Below, piece after piece: positions 8,474 to 15,662 of a DNA stretch of 64,000 nt. The stretch is from the NCBI RefSeq assembly GCF_016863015.1, contig NZ_BOOB01000049.1, forward strand, positions 44,636-108,635, in the 5' to 3' direction. The stretch comes from Microbispora amethystogenes. Its GTDB lineage: Bacteria; Actinomycetota; Actinomycetes; Streptosporangiales; Streptosporangiaceae. The notes beneath the pieces are model-generated. The model was not told where the DNA came from. It ran no database searches and worked only from the letters and a program-made list of their open reading frames with translations. Numbering within the stretch: the stretch's first letter is position 1; each line of letters begins with the position of its first letter. The position numbers and the translations under genes are program-made.

Positions 8474-10440
8474 CCCGCCTCCTCGCCCTCGCCTCGATCC
8501 ACCGGTCCCCGCACGTCCCCTGGGCCGCCGGTCCTGTGCCCGGCCCGGTCGCGTCCCGCACGCGGACGGGCGAGGGCGGCCTCGCCGCGCGGGCCGTCCT
8601 CCCGTGCCTCGCGCGGGCCGTTCTCCCGTCCGTCGTACGCGGGCTCGCCGGCGGGGGTGACGAGGGCGCCGCCGTCGAGGCGGACGACCCGGTCGGCAAG
8701 CTCGATCATCGCGGGGCGGTGCGCGACGATGATCGCCGTTCGGTCCCGCGCCAGCCCTCGCGTGGCCGCCACGACGGCCGCCTCGCTCCTGCCGTCGAGC
8801 CGGGCCGTGGGCTCGTCCAGCAGCAGCACCTCGGTCCCGGCGCGGCAGAAGGCCCGGGCCAGCGCGACCCGCTGGCGCTGGCCCGCCGACAGGTTCGCCC
8901 CCCGCTCGCCGAGCGGGGTGTCGTACCCCTGGGGCAGGGCCTCGGCGAACTCCGCCACCTGGGCCGCCTCGGCCGCGGCCCGGATCTCCCCGGCCGTGGC
9001 GGCCGAGCCGAGCGCGATGTTGCGGGCCACCGACGTCGCGAACAGGTGCGGGCGCTGCGGCACGAACGCGAGCCGCCGCCGCCACTCGCCGAGGTCGAGG
9101 CTCGCGAGGTCCTCCCCTCCGACGAGCACCCGACCCTCGTCGGGGGTCACGAAGCCGAGCAGCAGGTGCAGCAGGGTGCTCTTCCCCGCGCCGCTCGGGC
9201 CCGCGATCGCCACCCGCTCGCCCGGCTCGACCACCAGCGTGACCCGGTCGAGCGCCGCCTCGGCCCGCCCCGGATAGCGCACGGTGACGTTCTCCAGCCG
9301 GATCTCCGGGGGCTCGGGCCCGCCGGGCGGAGCGGCACCCCTCGCCCGCGTCGTCCCGGCGGACGCGGCGCGTTCCGCCCGGTTTCGCTGCGGCGCGGAG
9401 TGTTCCACCGGCGCCGGGGGTGTTCGGGCAGGCGCGTCCTCCCGTACGGCTTCGCGACCGGTTCCGGGGCTGGTGTCGCGGCTGGTTTCGCGGCCGGTTT
9501 CGTCGGTCTCGCCGGTCGTCGCGGGGGGCGTGATGACGGCGAACGCCTCGTCGGCGGCGGCGACGCCCTCCATCGCGGCGTGGAACCGGGTGCCCATCGC
9601 CCGCAGCGGCAGGTACGCCTCCGGCGCCAGCAGCAGCACGAGCAACGCCGTGTGCAGGTCGAGCGAGCCCGACAGCAGCCGCAGGCCAACGGGCACCGCC
9701 ACCAGGGCGAGCGACAGCGAGGCCACGAGTTCGAGCACCAGCGACGACAGGAAGGCCACCCGCAGCGTGCGCATGGTCGCGGCGCGGTGCGCCTCGGCCA
9801 CCTCGCGGATCACCGACGCCTGGTAGCGGGCCCGGCCGAAGGCCCGCAGCGTCGGCAGGCCGCGCACCACGTCGAGGAAGTGTCCGCCGAGGCGGGCCAG
9901 GGCACGCCACTGGCGTTCGGTCACCGCCCTGGTGGTCCAGCCGACGAGCGCCCCGAAGACCGGGATCAGCGGCAGCGTGAGCACCACGATCACCGCAGTG
10001 GCGAGATCGGCGGCGAACAGCCGCACCACGACCGCGAACGGCACGACCCCGGCCACGGCGGCCGACGGGAGATAGCCCGTCAGGTACGGATCGAGCGCGT
10101 CGAGCCCCCGCCCCGCGAGCGTCACCACCTCACCCGACCGGTACGACGGCCCGAGATCGTCGACGCGTCCCAGCAGCAGCCGCCGCAGGGCCGACTTCAG
10201 CGCGGTGGCCGCCCGGCCCGCGAGAACCCCCTGTGCCCAGCCGAACAGCCCGCGCGCCGCGACCACCAGCGCCAGGGGGAACAGCGCGGCGACGGCGAAG
10301 CGGCCCGACAGCACCCCGGCGAGCAGTTCCGCCTGCACGAGCACGAGCAGGCCGGCCGCCACCGCCGCCGCCAGGCAGCAGGCGAGGTGGCGGCGGACGC
10401 TCCGCTCGGCGCGGGCCAGTCGCAGGAGATCCTTGTGCAA
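8470..10440 (-). CDS. cydD: ABC transporter CydD (bd-oxidase assembly)
   Basis: Partner half-transporter of CydC, 656 residues. Six-helix membrane domain (about 15-310), a Pro/Thr/Arg-rich linker (about 325-395) longer than usual, then an ATPase with Walker A GPSGAGKST, signature LSAGQRQRVALARAF and Walker B VLLLDEPTARLD. The start is taken as TTG at 10440: an in-frame TGA lies two codons upstream, and GGATGGG provides a ribosome site. The 40-odd bases separating it from cydB contain the tandem 16-17-bp repeats described separately. Confidence 0.92.
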   Translation of the reverse strand: MHKDLLRLARAERSVRRHLACCLAAAVAAGLLVLVQAELLAGVLSGRFAVAALFPLALVVAARGLFGWAQGVLAGRAATALKSALRRLLLGRVDDLGPSYRSGEVVTLAGRGLDALDPYLTGYLPSAAVAGVVPFAVVVRLFAADLATAVIVVLTLPLIPVFGALVGWTTRAVTERQWRALARLGGHFLDVVRGLPTLRAFGRARYQASVIREVAEAHRAATMRTLRVAFLSSLVLELVASLSLALVAVPVGLRLLSGSLDLHTALLVLLLAPEAYLPLRAMGTRFHAAMEGVAAADEAFAVITPPATTGETDETGRETSRDTSPGTGREAVREDAPARTPPAPVEHSAPQRNRAERAASAGTTRARGAAPPGGPEPPEIRLENVTVRYPGRAEAALDRVTLVVEPGERVAIAGPSGAGKSTLLHLLLGFVTPDEGRVLVGGEDLASLDLGEWRRRLAFVPQRPHLFATSVARNIALGSAATAGEIRAAAEAAQVAEFAEALPQGYDTPLGERGANLSAGQRQRVALARAFCRAGTEVLLLDEPTARLDGRSEAAVVAATRGLARDRTAIIVAHRPAMIELADRVVRLDGGALVTPAGEPAYDGRENGPREAREDGPRGEAALARPRAGRDRAGHRTGGPGDVRGPVDRGEGEEAG

Positions 10441-10453
10441 CGGTCACCCATCC

Positions 10454-10500
10454 AGAAGAACATCGGCCTAGAAGAACGTCGGCCCTAGAAGAACGTCGGC
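10454..10500. repeat. Three tandem copies of a 14-17-bp unit at the cydB stop
   Basis: Near-identical units containing AGAAGAAC(A/G)TCGGC at 10454-10469, 10470-10486 and 10487-10500 (+ strand). They duplicate the last codons of cydB (Pro-Thr-Phe-Phe-stop on the minus strand), so the stop triplet occurs twice 17 bases apart. This looks like slippage at the end of cydB. Confidence 0.8.
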
Positions 10501-11222
10501 AGGGCGCCCTTCGAGAAGGTGCGCCACACCCATACTTGCGCGCCCACGAGGAACGGGACGAACGGCACCACCATGACACCCAGCACCGTCAGTGTCTGAT
10601 CCGGGGCGGCGTCGCCGAGCATCCGCCCGGCCGCTCCCGCCACGACCAGTACGGCGGGGAGCGCGGCGGCGCAGGCCGACAGCAGCAGCGCGCCGCCCCG
10701 GGCGCCGTCGAGCCGCCAGGCCGCGAACGTCCGCCCGTGCCAGGCGAGCAGCGCCAGCAGTGCGACGCCTCCCGCCAGGCCGAGCGGGTCGAGGGGCGAG
10801 TCGGGCAGTCCGCGTGCGACGGCCGTCAGCGCCGCGCCCCAGCCGAGGGCCAGCCCGGCGGAGCCCGCGCACACCGCGCCGTCCCACACCAGCCGCCAGC
10901 GCGCGCCGCCGGCCCTGCGCCGGAACCACAGCCCGGCGTCGCGCACGATCCAGGCCAGCAGCACGACGACGACCAGGGGATAGAGGCCGCTCAGGACCGT
11001 GCCCTCCAGTGCCGGGAACGCACCGAACAGCACTCCGGCGAGCGCGAGCAGCCACACCTCGTTGGCGAGCACGAACGGGGCCATCGCGCCGACGAGACGG
11101 TCCCGCGCGGCGGGGGAGCGCCCGAGAACGGGCAGCAGCACCCCGAGGCCGATATCGAAGCCCTCCAGGGCGAAGTAACCGGCCAGCAGGACGGCGAACG
11201 TCGTGAACCAGACAATCTCCAT
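10485..11222 (-). CDS. cydB: Short CydB-like subunit II of a bd-type oxidase
   Basis: Integral membrane partner of CydA, about seven predicted helices in 245 residues, against roughly 330-380 in ordinary CydB. The N-terminus (GYFALEGFDIGLGVLLP) matches the family's GY..LDGFDLG segment. The usual PVWDGNEVW motif reads PFVLANEVWLL here, so its Trp, Asp and Gly are replaced. It lies 9 bases after cydA and upstream of cydD in the classical cydABDC order. The shortness pairs with the missing Q-loop in CydA and argues for a divergent subfamily rather than random truncation. The stop lies inside a tandem repeat. Confidence 0.82.
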   Translation of the reverse strand: MEIVWFTTFAVLLAGYFALEGFDIGLGVLLPVLGRSPAARDRLVGAMAPFVLANEVWLLALAGVLFGAFPALEGTVLSGLYPLVVVVLLAWIVRDAGLWFRRRAGGARWRLVWDGAVCAGSAGLALGWGAALTAVARGLPDSPLDPLGLAGGVALLALLAWHGRTFAAWRLDGARGGALLLSACAAALPAVLVVAGAAGRMLGDAAPDQTLTVLGVMVVPFVPFLVGAQVWVWRTFSKGALPTFF

Positions 11223-11231
11223 GCGGGGTCC

Positions 11232-12416
11232 TCAGAACGAGTGGGCGGGGGTGGGAGCGGGGTCGGCGGACTGGTCGGGCGCGCCGAGGGCGACCTCCCC
11301 GGGACCCCGCCGTACGGCGCGGATGATCAGGGTCCAGTCCACGACGGCGAGCAGCCCGAGCACGCCGACGAAGGCGGCGAAGGAGGCCGTGATCGCCGCC
11401 GGGGTCAGCCCGGGGGTGAGAGCGTCGGCGACCGAGAGCTTGCCGTACACCAGCCAGGGCTGGCGGCCCACCTCGCGGGTGAGCCAGCCGGCGATCACCA
11501 GGCCGAACGGGGCCGGGGCGATGATCATCAGCACCGGGTGCGTCCAGCGCCAGCGGGCCAGCAGATCGCGGAACAGCAGCGGCGCCAGGCACCACACGAC
11601 CAGCAGGACCAGCTGGCCGAGGCCCATCATCAGGGCGATTCCCAACGCCGGAACCACGCCCTTGAACTTGTCGGGCTGGATGGAGGCCACCTTGTCGAAC
11701 TGGGTGTAGCCGAACCAGACCGTGACGAACGACCCGACGACCACGGCGAGCACGCCGATGCGCAGCGAGCGCGTGAAGAACTCCCGTTCGGCGGTGCGCC
11801 GGAACAGGTGGTAGGCGCTGGCGCCCATCACGACGGACCCGCCGGCCCACACTCCCGCGCCCAGCACGTGGGGGAGGGCGGCGACGAGGCTGGGATTGGT
11901 GAACAGCGCGCCGAAGTTGCGCAGCACCAGCCGCCCGCCCTCCTCCACCGCGGCCGCCGGGTGCTGCAGGAACGAGTTGGCGACCATGATGAACAGGGCG
12001 GAGGCGTACGCCGTCAGCGTCACCAGCCAGATGCAGGCCACGTGGAGCCGGCGCGGCAGGCGGTGCCACCCGAAGATCCACAACCCCAGGAACGTGGATT
12101 CCAGGAAGAACGCGAGCAGCGTCTCCAGGGCGAGCGGCGTGCCGAACACGTCACCCGCGTAGGACGTCAGCCCGCTCCAGTTCAGGCCGAACTGGAACTC
12201 CATCACCAGGCCCGTGAAGATGCCGAGCGCGTAGTTGATCACATAGATCTGTCCCCAGAAGCGGGTCATCCGCTCGTACAGGGGGTTTCCGGTGATGGCG
12301 AGGCGGGTGTGCATGATCGCCACCAGGGGGGCCAGCCCGAGTGTCAGCACGACGAACAGGAAATGGAGATTTCCCGTCACGGCGAACTGCAGCCGGGCGA
12401 GGTCGACGACATCCAT
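11232..12416 (-). CDS. cydA: CydA-like subunit I of a bd-type oxidase lacking the Q-loop
   Basis: Haem-carrying subunit that reduces O2 to water in the membrane. 394 residues, against about 470-520 for typical CydA. Seen: the N-terminal haem region (RLQFAVTGNLHFLFVVLTLGL), the proton-path segment ALETLLAFFLESTFLGLW with both Glu, the axial Met segment ALMMGLG, and GRQPW. The segment after IQPDKF (Q247-F251) runs straight into VVPALGIALMM, so the roughly 100-residue periplasmic Q-loop that binds quinol in E. coli CydA is absent, including the Glu matching E257. ATG at 12416 has GGGAGAA upstream. First gene of cydABDC, with an operator array 20-55 bases upstream. Confidence 0.88.
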   Translation of the reverse strand: MDVVDLARLQFAVTGNLHFLFVVLTLGLAPLVAIMHTRLAITGNPLYERMTRFWGQIYVINYALGIFTGLVMEFQFGLNWSGLTSYAGDVFGTPLALETLLAFFLESTFLGLWIFGWHRLPRRLHVACIWLVTLTAYASALFIMVANSFLQHPAAAVEEGGRLVLRNFGALFTNPSLVAALPHVLGAGVWAGGSVVMGASAYHLFRRTAEREFFTRSLRIGVLAVVVGSFVTVWFGYTQFDKVASIQPDKFKGVVPALGIALMMGLGQLVLLVVWCLAPLLFRDLLARWRWTHPVLMIIAPAPFGLVIAGWLTREVGRQPWLVYGKLSVADALTPGLTPAAITASFAAFVGVLGLLAVVDWTLIIRAVRRGPGEVALGAPDQSADPAPTPAHSF

Positions 12417-12436
12417 GATTCTCCCAGGGGGGAAGC

Positions 12437-12472
12437 GTAGGCAGCCTACATATAGACAGCCTACATATAGAC
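12437..12472. promoter_or_regulatory. Tandem operator array between cydA and padR
   Basis: A palindrome GTAGGC-A-GCCTAC (12437-12449) merges into two perfect head-to-tail 15-mers AGCCTACATATAGAC (12443-12457 and 12458-12472). A further TAGGCTGC lies near 12494. The array sits in the only gap between the divergent cyd operon and the PadR gene. PadR proteins commonly autoregulate from AT-rich dyads, so these are probably PadR sites controlling both directions; TAGGCT on the minus strand could double as the cydA -10. No Rex-type site is visible. Confidence 0.65.
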
Positions 12473-12505
12473 TGGGGGCGTGACGAACCTGGATAGGCTG
12501 CGATC

Positions 12506-12829
12506 GTGAACGCCGACGCGCTCCGGGGCCACATGGACGCCCTGCTGCTCTCCGTGCTGGAGCGCGAGCCGCTGCACGGCTACGCGATCATCGAGGCGCT
12601 GCGCGAGCGCAGCGGCGGCGCGCTCGACGTGCCCACCGGGACGGTCTATCCCGCGCTGCGGCGCCTGGAGCGGGCCGGGCTGCTCGCCGGGGAGTGGGCC
12701 GCCGACGGCGGGCGCAGGCGGCGGACCTACCGGCTCACCGACCTGGGGCGCCGAGCGCTCGCGGGGGAGCGGTCGGCCTGGCGGTCGTTCACCAGCGCGA
12801 TAGGAAGCGTTCTCGATCCCCTCCGCTAG
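12506..12829 (+). CDS. PadR-family transcriptional regulator
   Basis: Cytosolic winged-helix repressor of 107 residues. Family hallmarks seen: LLLSVLEREPLHGYAIIEALRERSGGALDVPTGTVYPALRRLERAGLLAGEW (helix-turn-helix, about residues 12-65, given here in outline by its HGY, TGTVYPAL and GL motifs) and the wing RRRRTYRLTDLG. GTG start at 12506. Divergent from cydA and separated from it by the operator array, which suggests autoregulation and control of the bd oxidase. Its 3' end overlaps the 3' end of the next, opposite-strand gene by 41 bases. Confidence 0.9.
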   Translation: MNADALRGHMDALLLSVLEREPLHGYAIIEALRERSGGALDVPTGTVYPALRRLERAGLLAGEWAADGGRRRRTYRLTDLGRRALAGERSAWRSFTSAIGSVLDPLR

Positions 12830-13532
12830 GCCTCGTCTCCCCGGGCGTCTCCCCGGGCGCGGCGACCGCCGTGGTGCAGCGCAGGCAGCGGGCCGCGCTG
12901 AACAGCGCGGATCCGGCGAGCAGATAACTGAGGGCGGACACGGCCACCCCCGGCGGGTAGGTCGTGAACCCCACCGGGCCCCGGGCGGCCGCCGCGAGCG
13001 TCAGGCCCATCGCCGCGACCAGCGGCGTCTGCACCCAGACGAACAGTCCCAGCCGCCGGGTGACCAGCGCGGGGCGGCGGATCCGCCGCAGGCCGCGGCC
13101 GAGCGCGAGCAGCGTGAGCCCGCCCACGACTCCCACGCCGAGCTGCAGCAGGTCGACCGCCTTGGCCAGGAACCCGAACCAGTCCGGCTTGACCTGCTCG
13201 ATCCGCGCGGCCTCGGGGAAGACGCGCCAGATCACCGCCCACAGGAACGCGGTCAGCGGCACGCTCAGGAACAGCAGCGCCGCCGTGCGCCTGCCCTGGC
13301 TCACCGCGAGCTCCCGCTGGAAACCGGGCGCGATCTCGTCCACCGTGCCGAAGTCGGCGATCGCCCGCCGCTCGGCCTCGGCCCGGGGCAGGCCCCCGGC
13401 CTCGTACGCCTCGGCGGCGTCCAGCAGGCCGTCGCGCGCCTCGGCCAGCAGGTCGCGCCGCGCGCCGTACGGCCCGCGCAGCGCACACCGCAGCGCCGCG
13501 ACGTACTCGTCGATCACACCCGCCCCCGCCAT
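12789..13532 (-). CDS. Membrane protein with permease-prefix-like N-terminus
   Basis: 247 residues. The N-terminal soluble part (about 1-75: IDEYVAALRCALRGP, then a DLLAEARDGLLDAAEAYEAGG segment and AERRAIADFG) is the helical prefix often found in proteins encoded next to PadR regulators. Four hydrophobic segments follow (about 85-105, 130-150, 165-190 and 200-220). Such proteins are commonly PadR targets or partners; the function is not known. Convergent with padR with a 41-base antisense overlap of coding ends. ATG at 13532. Confidence 0.8.
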   Translation of the reverse strand: MAGAGVIDEYVAALRCALRGPYGARRDLLAEARDGLLDAAEAYEAGGLPRAEAERRAIADFGTVDEIAPGFQRELAVSQGRRTAALLFLSVPLTAFLWAVIWRVFPEAARIEQVKPDWFGFLAKAVDLLQLGVGVVGGLTLLALGRGLRRIRRPALVTRRLGLFVWVQTPLVAAMGLTLAAAARGPVGFTTYPPGVAVSALSYLLAGSALFSAARCLRCTTAVAAPGETPGETRPSGGDRERFLSRW

Positions 13533-13967
13533 GGACTCCCTCCCCGGCCAGGGCCAGCGTACGGTCCGGGCGGCCGGGGCGCATCAGGGCGATCCCTGAC
13601 CCCGTCGATCCGCCGGCTGCCCTGGGCGAAGGTCCCTGGGCGCGGGGACCTGCGCCACCCCCGCGCGAGCCGTACGGCACTGCCGCCGGCCCGCCGCGCC
13701 ACGATCTTCTTGAGATGTGGCAACGACCGGGAAAGAAGCGCTCGCGATTGAGCAAAACGGCGGAACGGCACCACTCCGGTCCACCGATACCCTGTCCTCA
13801 GACCGGGCCGCGTTCCAAAACATGGCCTGTTCCCCGTGGGGCGCGAGGGGCAGAGGGGCTTTGTGGGTACGAGGATGCTCGTGGACCCCTGTCTTCTGAC
13901 CGTTTCGCCGCGGCAACATGCCGTTAACCCCGGTGGGCGAGACTGAGAGCGGAGAGCGAGGCGGGAC
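13533..13967. other. Intergenic region, no gene seen
   Basis: 435 bases between two divergent genes. Short frames here lack ribosome sites and coding-type third positions. An inverted repeat AGGTCCC/GGGACCT (13630-13636 and 13645-13651) is the only notable dyad and might be a regulatory site for either neighbour. The region presumably carries the promoters of both. Confidence 0.5.
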
Positions 13968-14438
13968 GTGAACCAGCCGAAGATCGTGGTGGGAATCAAC
14001 GGGTCGATGGCGTCGCAGGCCGCACTTCGGTGGGCCGCCGCCGAGGGTTCGCTGCGCGGCGCGGTGGTGGAGGCGGTGTACGCCTGGGAGTGGACGGGCG
14101 GGTTGCACGCGCACTACGCGCCGATCGCGGGCCGCACCTCCCGGGAGGAGGAACGCCGGGCCGCCCTGGACATCGCCGGGCAGGCGGTCGCCGAGCTTGG
14201 GGAGCGGCACGTCGAGCCCGTCGTCGTGGAGGGCCCCCCGGCACAGGTCCTGCTCCGCGCGACGGACGGCGCCGACCTGCTGGTGCTGGGCGCCCACGAG
14301 GCCGAGTCCGAGCCCTACCCCGTGCTCAACCCCGTCGTCTCCGCCTGTCTGCTGCGGGCCAGGTGCCCGGTCGTCGTCGTGCTGCCCGGCATGGAGCACG
14401 ACCGTCGTCCCGGGATGCTCGCCGGCAGCCGCTCCTGA
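13968..14438 (+). CDS. Single-domain universal stress protein
   Basis: UspA-fold cytosolic protein of 156 residues. It has the N-terminal beta strand and loop (IVVGINGSMASQAALRWA), the central VLGAHE segment and a C-terminal strand (CPVVVVLPG). The ATP-binding signature Gx2Gx9G(S/T) is not intact: after VLGAHEAESE there is no GS, so it may not bind ATP in the usual way. GTG start at 13968. It is followed by a second, two-domain member, 92 bases away with its own control site. Such pairs usually belong to hypoxia or dormancy responses in actinobacteria. Confidence 0.85.
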   Translation: MNQPKIVVGINGSMASQAALRWAAAEGSLRGAVVEAVYAWEWTGGLHAHYAPIAGRTSREEERRAALDIAGQAVAELGERHVEPVVVEGPPAQVLLRATDGADLLVLGAHEAESEPYPVLNPVVSACLLRARCPVVVVLPGMEHDRRPGMLAGSRS

Positions 14439-14478
14439 GCTGCTCCTGATCCGGCCCGGGGCCGGACGTCCTCCCCCT

Positions 14479-14497
14479 TTCGGGACTTTCCGCCCTG
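14479..14497 (+). promoter_or_regulatory. DosR/DevR-like box upstream of usp
   Basis: TTCGGGACTTTCCGCCCTG closely follows the hypoxia regulator consensus TTSGGGACTWWWGTCCC, with the left half perfect and the right half carrying GCCC for GTCCC. It lies 34 bases before the ATG at 14531, a typical activator distance. Recognised by eye only. Confidence 0.6.
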
Positions 14498-14530
14498 CCC
14501 GGCCGTACGGCTCCGGGGCAGCCTGGGGAC

Positions 14531-15427
14531 ATGGATGCTGACAGGCAGCAGGGGACCAGCCAGGAGACCGGCGAGGAGATCGGCCGGGGGATCGTCGTCG
14601 GCTACGACGGCTCCGACTACGCCATGCAGGCGCTCGACTGGGCGATGGACGAGGCCGAGTTCCGCCGGGCTCCCATCACCGTGTGCCACGCCTGGCAGTC
14701 GCCGTACGCCCAGGGCGACGAGGAGGCGCGCAAGTCGCTGCACCACGCGGCCGAGCACGTTCTGTGGCACGGCGCCGAGTGCGCGCGCCAGTGCACGAGC
14801 GGCGTCCGCGTGCGGGAGGACCTGTTCGAGGGCCCGGCCACCGAGCGGCTCGTGGAGCTGTCGGATGCGGCCGGTCTCGTCGTGGTGGGGTCCCGGGGCC
14901 TGAGCGGACCGGCCCGCCGTGTGATGGGCTCGGTCGCCGGGCACGTCGCGACGCACGCGCGCTGTCCCGTGATCGTGGTGCGCGGCGTGGGATCGCTGCC
15001 GCATCCGCGCCATCCCGGCCCGATCGTCGCGGGCGTCGGGGGCGGCGACGACCACGTCCTCGCCTTCGCCTACCGTGAGGCCGCCCTGCGCGGACTGTCG
15101 GTGATCGCGGTGCATGCCATGCGTCACCCGGCCGCCGCCTGGAGCGCGGGCATGGCGCCCATGGTGATGGCCGACGTCCCCGGGCGGGAGGCGGTCGAGC
15201 TGCTGGAAGCCGCCGTACGGCCCTGGCGGGAGCGGTACCCGCACGTGGAGACGGCGCTCCAGCCCGTCGGAGGCCCGGTGCTCGACGTGCTGGCCGACAC
15301 CTCTTCCGGCGCGACGATGCTGGTCGTCGGCGCGACCCGGCAGAAGAGCGTGCTCGCGAGGCTCGGGTCGGTCACCCGGCCGCTGATCGACGCCGTCACC
15401 TGTCCGGTGGCGGTCGTCCATCCCTGA
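14531..15427 (+). CDS. Tandem-domain universal stress protein
   Basis: 298 residues made of two UspA domains (about 18-155 and 165-298). Domain 1 carries a complete nucleotide motif (VVGSRGLSGPARRVMGSVAG); domain 2 has VVGATRQKSVLARLGSV. This two-domain form is typical of actinobacterial dormancy-regulon members, and a DosR-like site precedes it. ATG at 14531. The likely role is an ATP-linked stress or metabolic-arrest function in the cytosol. Confidence 0.9.
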   Translation: MDADRQQGTSQETGEEIGRGIVVGYDGSDYAMQALDWAMDEAEFRRAPITVCHAWQSPYAQGDEEARKSLHHAAEHVLWHGAECARQCTSGVRVREDLFEGPATERLVELSDAAGLVVVGSRGLSGPARRVMGSVAGHVATHARCPVIVVRGVGSLPHPRHPGPIVAGVGGGDDHVLAFAYREAALRGLSVIAVHAMRHPAAAWSAGMAPMVMADVPGREAVELLEAAVRPWRERYPHVETALQPVGGPVLDVLADTSSGATMLVVGATRQKSVLARLGSVTRPLIDAVTCPVAVVHP

Positions 15428-15514
15428 CCCGCCCGCCACCACGCGCACCTCGACCCGCCCGAACCGGTGCGGCCGGGCCTGTCCGGTGGGCCGATCCGGC
15501 GCCGGCCGCACCGC

Positions 15515-15545
15515 GCGACTACAGCACCGTGCGACTACAGCACCG
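15515..15545. repeat. Direct repeat in the usp-nuclease gap
   Basis: GCGACTACAGCACCG occurs at 15515-15529 and again at 15531-15545, one base apart. It lies in the 235-base non-coding gap between the stress protein and the secreted nuclease. Could be an activator site pair or a simple duplication; nothing else stands out in this gap. Confidence 0.6.
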
Positions 15546-15662
15546 CGCGGCGGCGGCACGCGCACTGCCGTGCCGTACACAGCTCGTCAAATAAGGCCAA
15601 CGTTTTCCCAAAGCCACCGCTTGGTCCTGGTGTTGCGGAGGCGTGCCCCTAAGGTCCGGGGC

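Noticed and set aside
8473..9910. Upstream extension of the cydC frame to 9910
   Set aside because: Runs inside cydD in another frame; the family N-terminus and the ATGA overlap place the cydC start at 8473.
13715..13927. Two short overlapping frames in the gap before the stress protein
   Set aside because: No ribosome sites, no coding-type third-base pattern, unrelated translations.
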